DNA of 64,000 bases, from positions 2,480,001-2,544,000 of the forward strand of contig OZ244933.1 in assembly GCA_965222065.1 (NCBI GenBank), in the 5' to 3' direction. Position numbers and translations under genes: made by a program. The DNA comes from GM7GCV1 sp965222065 (lineage in GTDB: Bacteria > Pseudomonadota > Gammaproteobacteria > Pseudomonadales > GM7GCV1). The notes under the pieces are model-generated. The model was not told where the DNA came from and did not search any database. It saw only the letters and a list, made by a program, of their open reading frames with translations. Position 1 is the stretch's first letter. Each line of letters starts with the position of its first letter. This document shows positions 53,532 to 61,446 of this stretch, one piece after another.

Positions 53532-54356
53532 ATGACCATCCTAAATAAGGAACTACAGATTATGGGCGTGATGAATATCACGCCCGATTCTTTTTCGGAC
53601 GGCGGAAAGTATTTTTCCGGAAGGGATGTCGACCTCTCTTCACTGGTTGATAGCGCTGCTGAAATGGTTGAACAAGGCGTCGACTGGCTTGATATTGGTG
53701 GCGAATCTACCCGTCCCGGTGCCGAGAAGGTAACGGTGGAACAGGAACTTGATCGGGTTATTCCGGCTATTGAAGCCATTAGAACCCGGTTTGATACAGC
53801 CATATCTGTCGATACCAGCCAGCCGCAGGTCATCAGGGAAGCTGCAATGGCGGGTGCATCCATGGTCAATGATGTTCGGGCGCTCCAGATAGAAGGTGCT
53901 CTGGAAGCGGCATCTGAGCAAGAAATGGATGTCTGTCTGATGCATATGCAGGGTAATCCAGAGAATATGCAAAACCGTCCCACGTATAATTCTGTCACGG
54001 AAGAGGTTCTGGATTTTCTTTCGGCACGGGTTGCTGAGGCGCAGAAGGCAGGTATCCCGGCAAACCGGATTTGCCTGGACCCGGGGTTTGGTTTTGGCAA
54101 ATCCCTTGAGCACAACCTGCAGCTGTTGGCGAATCTTCCCAGGATCAAAGATCTTGGACTACCAATCCTGGTGGGTTTTTCCCGCAAGTCGATGATCGGG
54201 GCCATGACTGGCCGGGATGTCGGGGAGCGGGAAATTGGTACCTCTGTGTTAAATTTGCTCGCACTGCAAAATGGGGCCAATATATTTCGTGTACATAACG
54301 TGGCTGCTGCCGCAGACGTAATAAGAATCTGGCAGGCCTTGCAAAGCGTTAGATAG
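53532..54356 (+). CDS. folP: dihydropteroate synthase
   Basis: This is a 274-residue protein with the two family signatures near the N-terminus, MGVMNITPDSFSDGG and DIGGESTRPGA. These are followed by ISVDTSQPQVIREA, NDVRALQ, LMHMQGNPENMQ, and GFSRKSMIG with the pterin-binding lysine. It joins p-aminobenzoate to the dihydropterin pyrophosphate in folate synthesis and is the sulfonamide target. It begins 24 bp after ftsH in the conserved ftsH-folP-glmM order. Confidence 0.95.
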   Translation: MTILNKELQIMGVMNITPDSFSDGGKYFSGRDVDLSSLVDSAAEMVEQGVDWLDIGGESTRPGAEKVTVEQELDRVIPAIEAIRTRFDTAISVDTSQPQVIREAAMAGASMVNDVRALQIEGALEAASEQEMDVCLMHMQGNPENMQNRPTYNSVTEEVLDFLSARVAEAQKAGIPANRICLDPGFGFGKSLEHNLQLLANLPRIKDLGLPILVGFSRKSMIGAMTGRDVGEREIGTSVLNLLALQNGANIFRVHNVAAAADVIRIWQALQSVR

Positions 54357-54381
54357 CGCAGAATGTAAAAACAGAAACACT

Positions 54382-55722
54382 ATGGCTAGAAAATATTTCG
54401 GTACAGATGGTATACGTGGCACGGTAGGCAAGTTCCCCATTACTGCAGATTTCGTGATGAAACTAGGCTGGGCTGCCGGTAGGGTGCTCGCCGAGGAAAC
54501 GGAAGGCCGCCGAATGGTGATTCTGGGCAAGGATACCCGGGTTTCCGGCTACATGTTTGAGTCTGCATTACAGGCCGGATTGATCGCTTCTGGTGTTGAG
54601 GTGGGGCTTTTGGGGCCGATGCCTACCCCTGCCATCGCCTACCTGACCCGCACATTCCAGGCGCGCGCTGGAATTGTGATCAGCGCCTCACACAATCCCT
54701 ATTACGATAATGGCATCAAGTTTTTCTCCGCGGACGGCTACAAGCTGGATGATTCCATTGAAGAGCGGATAGAGCAGATGATCGATCTAGAGTTTGAGAC
54801 AGAATCATCGGAAAACCTCGGCCGTGCATTTCGGGTGTCAGATGCTGCCGGTCGCTATATCGAATACTGCAAAAGCACGCTGCCGCGTGGGCTGACCCTT
54901 GAGGGTACAAAAATCGTTGTCGATTGTGCTCACGGGGCAACTTATCATATTGCGCCCAAGGTTTTTGAAGAGCTCGGTGCGACCGTCAAGGTGATCGGCG
55001 CGGAGCCCAACGGTCGCAACATCAACCAGGAACGTGGCGCAACTCATACAGAGGCATTGCAAGCGGCAGTTGTCGACGAAAAGGCCGATATGGGGATTGC
55101 CTTTGATGGTGATGGGGATCGTGTTCAGTTTGTAGATCGTCACGGAAACAAGGTGGATGGAGACCAACTGCTATACATCATCGCTTCCCACATGCACTCA
55201 CAGGGAGAATTGACGGGTATTGTGGGAACGCTCATGAGTAATTTTGGCCTTGAAAAGGCCATGCAAAACCAGGGCATTGATTTCTATCGTGCCAAAGTAG
55301 GGGATCGCTACGTTATTGAAGCCATGAGGCAAAATGGCTTTCCCTTGGGTGGTGAATCTTCGGGACATATTATCTGCGCCCAGTACGGAACCACAGGCGA
55401 TGGTATTGTCGCAGCCTTGCAGGTTCTGGCGGCCCTGGATCAGATGGGAAAAACCCTGGAAGAGTCACTGGATTCCCTGAAAAACTTTCCGCAAGTACTG
55501 GTGAATGTTCCCCTGACAGCGCAGATAAAGGATATAAACCATAGCGACGTACAGAACGCTGTGGAAAATGCTGAAAAACAGCTGGGTAATAAGGGGCGTG
55601 TGTTATTGAGACCCTCCGGTACCGAGCCACTGGTTCGAGTGATGGTGGAGGGTGAAGACGCGAGACTCGTGGAGCAGCTGGCAAACTCAATCGCCGATTC
55701 CGTGCGAACGGCTCTGTGCTGA
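54382..55722 (+). CDS. glmM: phosphoglucosamine mutase
   Basis: This is a 446-residue phosphohexomutase (E. coli 445). The active serine is S103 in ISASHNPYYDNGIKFF; the metal loop is FDGDGDRVQ; the sugar-binding loop is GGESSGHI; and the phosphate-binding loop is RPSGTEPLVRVMVEG. It converts glucosamine-6-phosphate to glucosamine-1-phosphate for peptidoglycan and lipopolysaccharide precursors. Confidence 0.96.
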   Translation: MARKYFGTDGIRGTVGKFPITADFVMKLGWAAGRVLAEETEGRRMVILGKDTRVSGYMFESALQAGLIASGVEVGLLGPMPTPAIAYLTRTFQARAGIVISASHNPYYDNGIKFFSADGYKLDDSIEERIEQMIDLEFETESSENLGRAFRVSDAAGRYIEYCKSTLPRGLTLEGTKIVVDCAHGATYHIAPKVFEELGATVKVIGAEPNGRNINQERGATHTEALQAAVVDEKADMGIAFDGDGDRVQFVDRHGNKVDGDQLLYIIASHMHSQGELTGIVGTLMSNFGLEKAMQNQGIDFYRAKVGDRYVIEAMRQNGFPLGGESSGHIICAQYGTTGDGIVAALQVLAALDQMGKTLEESLDSLKNFPQVLVNVPLTAQIKDINHSDVQNAVENAEKQLGNKGRVLLRPSGTEPLVRVMVEGEDARLVEQLANSIADSVRTALC

Positions 55723-55761
55723 TCCATGATGTTGGAATCCCCTCCAGGCCGCATTCTTGGC

Positions 55762-55790
55762 TTGAGCGTGTGAATCATCTCCGTTACCAT
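55762..55790 (+). promoter_or_regulatory. possible tpiA-secG promoter
   Basis: TTGAGC (55762-55767), 17 bp, TACCAT (55785-55790), each two mismatches from consensus, 30 bp before the tpiA start. A weak candidate. Confidence 0.3.
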
Positions 55791-55819
55791 TTGCGCCCTT
55801 TTTAAAGAGCCTTGGGCAA

Positions 55820-56578
55820 ATGCGGTCGCGTGTTGTCATAGCAAACTGGAAGATGCATGGGTCATCGGCTTTTTTGGCAGAGATGGCTGCCGGATTGAAT
55901 GCCGAACAGGATCTGGGGGCGACGGGTCAGGTCGTCATATGTCCACCGTCAGTTTACGTGCAACCCCTAAGGCAATTGCTAAAGGATTCCTACGGTGTTG
56001 GCGCCCAAAATGTAAATGATGCCGACGAAGGTGCATATACCGGTGAAATCAGTGCGTCGATGTTGGTCGATAGTGGTTGTGACTGGGTTCTGGTCGGGCA
56101 CTCGGAGCGTCGGCAGTATTACGCTGAGTCAAATGACTGGATAGCGAAAAAGGCAGGCTCGGCGTTGTCTGCGGGCATAAACTCCGTGTTATGCATCGGC
56201 GAGACACTTGCAGAGCGCCAGCAGGGCAAGGCGGAACAGGTTGTTTCCAGTCAACTGAATCCCTTGCTGCAACTGGAAGGAATCGAGAAGCGGGCAGGCC
56301 AGCTCTTTATTGCCTATGAGCCGGTTTGGGCGATAGGCACAGGCGAAACAGCGTCGCCGGAGCAGGCACAGGAGATGCACGCGTTTATTCGTTCCTTGCT
56401 GCCCGGTGAATTAAAGAATGTGGCAATCCTCTATGGAGGCAGCGTAAAGCCGGAAAATGCGGCCGAGCTTTTTGCCCAGGATGATATTGACGGCGGGCTT
56501 ATTGGTGGAGCCTCGCTGGTATTGGAACAGTTTGTAGATATATGTCGTGCGATGCCAGTTACTGGCAGCACCACTTAA
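55820..56578 (+). CDS. tpiA: triosephosphate isomerase
   Basis: This is a 252-residue barrel enzyme. It starts RVVIANWKMHGS (with the N-K active-site pair) and has WVLVGHSERRQYY with catalytic H94, AYEPVWAIGTGETASPEQ with catalytic E167 and the flexible loop, and YGGSVKPENA. It interconverts dihydroxyacetone phosphate and glyceraldehyde-3-phosphate. It is 97 bp after glmM and 13 bp before secG. Confidence 0.96.
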   Translation: MRSRVVIANWKMHGSSAFLAEMAAGLNAEQDLGATGQVVICPPSVYVQPLRQLLKDSYGVGAQNVNDADEGAYTGEISASMLVDSGCDWVLVGHSERRQYYAESNDWIAKKAGSALSAGINSVLCIGETLAERQQGKAEQVVSSQLNPLLQLEGIEKRAGQLFIAYEPVWAIGTGETASPEQAQEMHAFIRSLLPGELKNVAILYGGSVKPENAAELFAQDDIDGGLIGGASLVLEQFVDICRAMPVTGSTT

Positions 56579-56591
56579 AGAGAGAGAGTTA

Positions 56592-56999
56592 ATGGATACA
56601 TTGGTAACAGTCGTTCACTTTATTACGGCTTTTTTGATGATTGCACTCATTTTGATGCAGCAAGGTAAAGGGGCTGATATGGGTGCTTCATTTGGCGGTG
56701 GCGGTTCGCAGACTGTCTTCGGCAGCAGTGGCGGAGGATCGTTTTTCGGCAAACTGACCGCGATTCTTGCGGTGGTTTTCTTTGTGACCAGCCTGGGACT
56801 GGCACTTTTTGCCAAGAATGATTCCGGGCTAAGAATGCAATCGGATCTTCCTGTTCTGGAGTCAATCCAGGTTCAGCAGCAGAATCTGGAGGCGGATGTA
56901 CCGGAAATGCCCGCGGATGAGTCTGGAACTGAAGAAATTCCTACATCACCCGCAACGGATGATGTAGAATCGCCGACCCTCGAGATGCCCACCGAATAA
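56592..56999 (+). CDS. secG: preprotein translocase subunit SecG
   Basis: From the ATG at 56592, after AGAGAGAGTTA, the product is 135 residues. Two membrane helices (about 3-22 and 52-73) flank the conserved loop QQGKGADMGASFGGGGSQTVFGSSGGGSFF. The C-terminal tail is long, acidic and rich in Pro, Glu and Ser, beyond the ~110 residues of E. coli SecG. It assists SecYE in protein export. It is followed by tRNA-Leu, as in E. coli. Confidence 0.93.
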   Translation: MDTLVTVVHFITAFLMIALILMQQGKGADMGASFGGGGSQTVFGSSGGGSFFGKLTAILAVVFFVTSLGLALFAKNDSGLRMQSDLPVLESIQVQQQNLEADVPEMPADESGTEEIPTSPATDDVESPTLEMPTE

Positions 57000-57018
57000 C
57001 GGGCAGATCGAATCCCTC

Positions 57019-57103
57019 GCCCAGGTGGTGGAATTGGTAGACACGCTATCTTGAGGGGGTAGTGGCGCAAGCCGTGCCGGTTCAAGTCCGGCCCTGGGCA
57101 CCA
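57019..57103 (+). tRNA. tRNA-Leu (anticodon GAG)
   Basis: These 85 bases fold as a class II tRNA: acceptor GCCCAGG/CCTGGGC, D-loop with GGTAGACAC, anticodon arm CTATC-TTGAGGG-GGTAG with anticodon GAG at 57053-57055, a variable arm TGGCGCAAGCC, and T-arm CCGGTTCAAGTCCGG. The CCA end is encoded (57101-57103). It lies 19 bp after secG and matches the place of leuU in E. coli. Its 3' end is copied twice downstream. Confidence 0.96.
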
Positions 57104-57110
57104 AACACTG

Positions 57111-57142
57111 AGCTCTCGCAAGGCAACTTGTGGGAGCTTTTT
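57111..57142 (+). terminator. tRNA-Leu trailer terminator, copy A
   Basis: AGCTCTCGCAAG, loop GCAA, CTTGTGGGAGCT, five T. Twelve pairs including two G-T. Confidence 0.88.
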
Positions 57143-57266
57143 AGTTTAGGGTTTAATCATATTCGCCAGACTAATCCGGCCTTCAGCCTGGGGCTTTCGG
57201 CGTTCACCGGGCGAAAGCCGTACTTTCGCTTGTTCCGGTTCACCCAGCCCTGGGCACCAAACACTG

Positions 57267-57298
57267 AGCTCTCGCAAGGCAACTTGTGGGAGCTTTTT
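57267..57298 (+). terminator. trailer terminator, copy B
   Basis: Identical to copy A. It follows a second CCCTGGGCACCA tail. Confidence 0.85.
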
Positions 57299-57447
57299 AG
57301 TTTAGGGGTTTAATCATATTCGCCGGAGCTATTTATATACTGAATACTGATATAGGCCGGCCTTCAGCCTGGGGCTTTCGGCGTTCACCGGGCGAAAGCC
57401 GTGCTTTCGCTTGTTCCGGTTCACCCAGCCCTGGGCACCAAACACTG

Positions 57448-57479
57448 AGCTCTCGCAAGGCAACTTGCGGGAGCTTTTT
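57448..57479 (+). terminator. trailer terminator, copy C
   Basis: As copy A, with one T-to-C change (CTTGCGGGAGCT) that turns a G-T pair into G-C, so the stem is kept or strengthened. Confidence 0.85.
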
Positions 57480-57685
57480 ACTTTTAGGACCTCTATTTAT
57501 TCGCTTGTGCTATTCAGTTCGCAATTCACATACGCCACCCTTTAACCTGAGTCTTTCGACGCTTGTTCTGGTCAGGCATAAATAAAAAAACTGCAATTAA
57601 GTGCTAACTTATTCCAAAGGTTGATAAGTAGACGAACGGCGCTATCCGGTTTATTCTGCCTGCACATTTTATACAGCACTAAACG

Positions 57686-57701
57686 GGTAATACCTATTAC
57701 C
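57686..57701. promoter_or_regulatory. palindromic operator candidate upstream of the permease
   Basis: GGTAAT-ACCT-ATTACC is a perfect 16-base palindrome, 35 bp before the permease ATG and 11 bp after a possible -10 box TATACA (57670-57675). GntR-type regulators of lactate and glycolate genes bind short dyads near the start site. No regulator gene is in the window. Confidence 0.45.
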
Positions 57702-57736
57702 TAAATTCACTGAAAAATAATAACTAGGAACGTCAG

Positions 57737-59434
57737 ATGTCACCCGGTCTTCTCGCCTTATTGGCTTTTACACCTATTCTGCTGGCAGGGATTTTACTTA
57801 TTGGATTGCGCTGGCCTGCCAAGCGCTCCATGCCGATTGTGTACGTTGTCACAGTGATCATTGGCATGTCGGCATGGGATATGTCCCTTAACCGTATTTT
57901 GGCCTCCACCATACAGGGGCTGAGCATCACCATTGGTCTGCTGTGGATTATTTTCGGGGCTATTTTACTCCTGAATACACTCAAGCACTCCGGTGGTATT
58001 AGCGCCATTCGGGCGGGGTTTACCAGCATCAGCCCCGACCGTCGTGTTCAGGCTATTATCATTGCCTGGCTGTTTGGCTGTTTTATCGAAGGCGCTTCGG
58101 GCTTTGGTACACCTGCGGCTATTGCTGCTCCGCTACTGGTTGCAATCGGCTTTCCGGCCATGGCCGCCGTTATGCTGGGTATGATGGTCCAAAGTACCCC
58201 GGTATCTTTTGGTGCGGTAGGTACCCCGATTATTGTCGGGGTGAACACCGGTCTGGATAGAGCCAGCGTGACCGAAAGACTGGAGTCAGTCGGTTCTAAC
58301 TGGGATACTTATTTACAGTTGATCACCTCGGATGTAGCCATTATCCACGCCATTGTGGGCGTGGTTATGCCCCTCTTTATGGTGATGATGATGACCCGCT
58401 TCTTTGGCAAGAACCGAAGCTGGCGCGAGGGTCTTGAGGTATTACCCTTTGCCCTGTTTGCCGGGGTATCCTTCGTCGTTCCCTATGCCATTACCGGGGT
58501 TGTTTTGGGGCCTGAGTTCCCGTCGTTACTGGGCGGTTTGATTGGCCTTGCCATCGTAACCACCGCGGCCAGAAAAGGTTTCCTTTTGCCGAAGAGCAAC
58601 TGGGATTTTGCGCCAAGTGATGAATGGCCTTCAGAGTGGCTGGGCACGATCGAAATGAAACTGGACGATCTGACCAAAAAACCCATGAGCTCGCTCATGG
58701 CCTGGCTGCCCTATGTCCTTGTGGGTGTGGTTCTGGTTATCAGCCGCACTGTGACCCCCGTCAGGGAGGCGCTGACGTCGGTATCTTTTGCCGCCACTGA
58801 TATCCTTGGAGAAGCAGGCATCAATGGTAGCTTCGAGCCCCTGTATTTGCCTGGCGGCATTCTGGTTATGGTCGTGATTGCCACCTTTTTTATTCATCGT
58901 ATGCAGGTAAAAGATCTGACAGCCGCCCTGGGCGAGTCCGGTGGCGTGGTTCTCCGTGCAGGTTTTGTGTTGCTGTTTACCGTACCTATGGTCCGTATTT
59001 TGATTAACTCCGGAGGCAATATGGCAGGGCTGCCCAGTATGCCTATTGTCATGGCCGCCTGGGTGGCAGATAGCGTGGGTGGCATTTATCCCCTGTTGGC
59101 ACCTGCTGTGGGGGCCATGGGAGCATTCCTGGCTGGGTCAAATACCGTTTCCAACATGATGTTTGCCCAGTTCCAGTTTGGGGTTGCCGAAGGATTGGGC
59201 CTGTCGACCGCGCTGATTGTAGCCGTTCAGGCTGTTGGTGCAGCGGCAGGTAATATGGTCGCTATCCATAACGTGGTTGCCGCTTCTGCTACCGTGGGAC
59301 TGTTGGGTAAGGAAGGGCAGACCCTGCGCAAAACCATCTGGCCAGCGATGTATTACATTCTGGGTACTGGCCTGGTAGCGCTGATTGCGTTATATATACT
59401 CGGTGTGACAGACCCATTGATGGGAGCTCCCTGA
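57737..59434 (+). CDS. L-lactate/glycolate permease (LctP family)
   Basis: This is a 565-residue membrane protein with about 13 helices and LctP family motifs: FGCFIEGASGFGTPAAIAAPLLVAIGFP, VPISFGAVGTPIIVG-like PVSFGAVGTPIIVGVNTG, and the C-terminal GAFLAGSNTVSNMMFAQFQFGVA. The E. coli members LldP and GlcA both carry lactate and glycolate with protons. The adjacent hyi, glxR and glcDEF genes make glycolate the likely physiological substrate, but that is inference from context. Confidence 0.88.
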   Translation: MSPGLLALLAFTPILLAGILLIGLRWPAKRSMPIVYVVTVIIGMSAWDMSLNRILASTIQGLSITIGLLWIIFGAILLLNTLKHSGGISAIRAGFTSISPDRRVQAIIIAWLFGCFIEGASGFGTPAAIAAPLLVAIGFPAMAAVMLGMMVQSTPVSFGAVGTPIIVGVNTGLDRASVTERLESVGSNWDTYLQLITSDVAIIHAIVGVVMPLFMVMMMTRFFGKNRSWREGLEVLPFALFAGVSFVVPYAITGVVLGPEFPSLLGGLIGLAIVTTAARKGFLLPKSNWDFAPSDEWPSEWLGTIEMKLDDLTKKPMSSLMAWLPYVLVGVVLVISRTVTPVREALTSVSFAATDILGEAGINGSFEPLYLPGGILVMVVIATFFIHRMQVKDLTAALGESGGVVLRAGFVLLFTVPMVRILINSGGNMAGLPSMPIVMAAWVADSVGGIYPLLAPAVGAMGAFLAGSNTVSNMMFAQFQFGVAEGLGLSTALIVAVQAVGAAAGNMVAIHNVVAASATVGLLGKEGQTLRKTIWPAMYYILGTGLVALIALYILGVTDPLMGAP

Positions 59435-59544
59435 GCTAGCCAAGTGGCCTGATCAGCAGTCTGGTCAGGCCAGCGGAGCTTTCAGCAGATTCCCCATTTG
59501 AACTGTGGGTTCGATGGGCTGGCATCATCCAGGATGCTATGAAG

Positions 59545-59568
59545 CCTGTAGTTACTGTTGACTACAGG
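59545..59568. promoter_or_regulatory. inverted repeat upstream of hyi
   Basis: CCTGTAGT-TACTGTTG-ACTACAGG, eight perfect pairs. A second palindrome, GAATA-AAAA-TATTC, lies at 59611-59624. Neither is followed by a T-run, so they are better read as operator or RNA-leader elements than terminators. Confidence 0.35.
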
Positions 59569-59684
59569 TAGAATTTATCCTCGCCCATGAATGTCATTAA
59601 GAAATAATCTGAATAAAAATATTCGGGAAAAATTTGCCCCGGAATATATAAATCTTCCAGAAACCAACGTATCAGGAGACAGCT

Positions 59685-60461
59685 ATGCCAAAATTCGCCG
59701 CCAACTTATCGATGTTATTTACTGAGGTGGACTTCCTCAGTCGTTTTGAAAAAGCCAAAAATGCGGGCTTTAAGGGCGTTGAATACTTGCTTCCCTACGA
59801 CTATCCGGTAGAGGATGTGGTTGAAGCCTTGCAAAGCAATGGCCTGACACAGGTCCTGTTTAACCTGCCTTCTGGCGATATGCCTAATGGAGAGCGGGGA
59901 ATTGCCTGTCTCCCGGACCGGATAGACGAATTTCGGCAAGGTGTTGACCAGGCCATTACCTATGCCAAGGCATTAAATTGCCAACAGCTGAACTGTTTGG
60001 CAGGAAAGGTGCCCGAAGGCTTAAGCCATAGCGAAACGCACCAGGTGTTTGTCGACAATCTTCGCTTTGCAGCAGACAAGTTGGCCGCAGAAAATATTAC
60101 CTTGCTGGTCGAGATGATCAACACCAAGGATGTTCCGGGCTTCTTCCTGAAAACCACAGCTCAGGCCCTGAGTATCCTTGAGGAAGTGAACCATCCAAAC
60201 ATCAAGATTCAATACGATATTTACCATATGCAAAGAATGGAAGGCGAGCTGGCAAATACCATGAAAGCCAACATTGATAACATCAGGCATATGCAACTGG
60301 CCGATAACCCGGGACGTCACGAGCCGGGCACAGGTGAGATTAACTACTCATTTCTGTTCGATTTTATCGACCAGCTTCCCTATGACGGCTGGATCGGCTG
60401 TGAATATGCCCCGGCTGCAGGCACTGAAGAAGGCCTCGGCTGGCTAAAAGACTATCTATAA
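59685..60461 (+). CDS. hyi: hydroxypyruvate isomerase
   Basis: This is a 258-residue TIM-barrel enzyme of the Hyi/AP-endonuclease-2 superfamily: MPKFAANLSMLFTEVDFLSRFEKAKNAGFKGVEYLLPY, NCLAGKVPEG, LVEMINTKDVPGFFLKTTAQA, IQYDIYHMQRMEGEL, and QLADNPGRHEPGTGEINY. The metal/catalytic glutamates E of LVEMIN and of GCEYAP are present. It interconverts hydroxypyruvate and tartronate semialdehyde. CAGGAG precedes the ATG. It is followed by glxR, its usual partner. Confidence 0.94.
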   Translation: MPKFAANLSMLFTEVDFLSRFEKAKNAGFKGVEYLLPYDYPVEDVVEALQSNGLTQVLFNLPSGDMPNGERGIACLPDRIDEFRQGVDQAITYAKALNCQQLNCLAGKVPEGLSHSETHQVFVDNLRFAADKLAAENITLLVEMINTKDVPGFFLKTTAQALSILEEVNHPNIKIQYDIYHMQRMEGELANTMKANIDNIRHMQLADNPGRHEPGTGEINYSFLFDFIDQLPYDGWIGCEYAPAAGTEEGLGWLKDYL

Positions 60462-60514
60462 ATTCATTTACGAAACGCATTAACGAAGAACACTATTACC
60501 AGGAGGACATCCAG

Positions 60515-61402
60515 ATGAGTCATATTGGTTTTATCGGTACCGGTATCATGGGCCAACCAATGGCAGCCAACCTGCAAAAAGCGGGTCACACGCTATATTT
60601 TTCCGAGCACTACAAAGCCGTACCAGAAGCACTGGTGGCAGAAGGAGGCGTTGTTTGCGCGACACCCCAGGAAGTTGCCGAAAAAGCGGAATTCATCATC
60701 ACCATCGTCCCTGACACCCCTCATGTCGAGGAAGTGCTTTTTGGGGAATCAGGTGTTGCCGGCGGTTTGTCTGCCGGAAAAGTGGTGATAGATATGAGTT
60801 CCATATCGCCCATGGCCACCAAGGAATTCGCCAAGCGAATTGAAGAGACCGGTGCAGCCTATCTGGACGCACCCGTATCGGGTGGTGAAGTTGGCGCAAT
60901 CAATGCGGCACTTACCATTATGGTGGGCGGCAGTGAAGAAACCTTCGCAAAAGCCAAACCATTGTTTGAATGCATGGGCAAAAACATCACGCTGGTGGGC
61001 GGTAATGGCGATGGCCAAACCTGCAAGGTGGCCAACCAGATTATCGTTGCACTAAATATTGAAGCCGTGAGCGAGGCCTTGCTGTTTGCCTCAAAGGCAG
61101 GTGCAGACCCGGCCAAAGTCAGGGAAGCACTGATGGGCGGCTTTGCTTCTTCCAAGATTCTGGAAGTTCACGGAGAGCGCATGATCAAGGGCACCTTTGA
61201 TCCGGGCTTCAAAATTCGTTTGCACCAAAAGGATTTAAACCTGGCACTGGACGGTGCCCGTCAGTTGCAATTGAACCTGCCCAATACAGCCGGTGCTCAA
61301 GAGCTGTTTAATACCTGTGCGGCCCTGGGTGGCAGTGACTGGGATCATTCAGCGATGGTCAAGGCCCTGGAGCACATGGGTAACCACGACATACGCAAGT
61401 AA
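60515..61402 (+). CDS. garR: 2-hydroxy-3-oxopropionate (tartronate semialdehyde) reductase
   Basis: This is a 295-residue beta-hydroxyacid dehydrogenase with IGFIGTGIMGQPMAANLQKAGH (cofactor motif), DAPVSGGEVGA (substrate site) and GDGQTCKVANQIIVALN with the catalytic lysine. It fits GarR/GlxR, which reduces tartronate semialdehyde to glycerate. It lies 53 bp after hyi. The reading matches the glyoxylate branch (glxR) as well as the galactarate branch (garR); context favours glyoxylate. Confidence 0.92.
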   Translation: MSHIGFIGTGIMGQPMAANLQKAGHTLYFSEHYKAVPEALVAEGGVVCATPQEVAEKAEFIITIVPDTPHVEEVLFGESGVAGGLSAGKVVIDMSSISPMATKEFAKRIEETGAAYLDAPVSGGEVGAINAALTIMVGGSEETFAKAKPLFECMGKNITLVGGNGDGQTCKVANQIIVALNIEAVSEALLFASKAGADPAKVREALMGGFASSKILEVHGERMIKGTFDPGFKIRLHQKDLNLALDGARQLQLNLPNTAGAQELFNTCAALGGSDWDHSAMVKALEHMGNHDIRK

Positions 61403-61446
61403 GCCTGTATCCAAAGGGCCAGAGTATGCAGGGCCCGGAGCTGGAA

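Larger units (their letters stand above)
57092..57580 (+). repeat. tandem array of tRNA-Leu 3' tail plus trailer terminator
   Basis: CCCTGGGCACCA, the tRNA 3' end, occurs at 57092-57103 (in the tRNA), 57248-57259 and 57429-57440, each followed by the same 40-base trailer and terminator. Spacings are 156 and 181 bp; the longer one has an insertion near 57322-57352. Between copies lies a conserved spacer with the stem GGCTTTCG/CGAAAGCC (57192-57219, 57373-57400) and CCGGTTCA just before each extra tail. After the third copy a degraded spacer (about 57540-57580) can still be traced. Confidence 0.85.
57104..57736. other. intergenic region between tRNA-Leu and the permease gene
   Basis: No convincing protein gene. 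The left 475 bases are the tRNA-tail array; the remainder (about 57580-57736) is AT-rich and holds the permease promoter area with the palindrome at 57686-57701. Confidence 0.6.

Noticed and set aside
57180..57440. Spacers of the tail array as further tRNA genes
   Set aside because: They contain only a T-arm-like fragment and the 3' acceptor strand; no 5' acceptor, D-arm or anticodon arm can be found.
57092..57580. CRISPR array
   Set aside because: Only three units, spacers are themselves repeated, and no cas genes are present.
59445..59472. TGGCCTGATCA/TGGTCAGGCCA hairpin as a permease terminator
   Set aside because: The stem is good but no T-run follows, so I do not call it a terminator.
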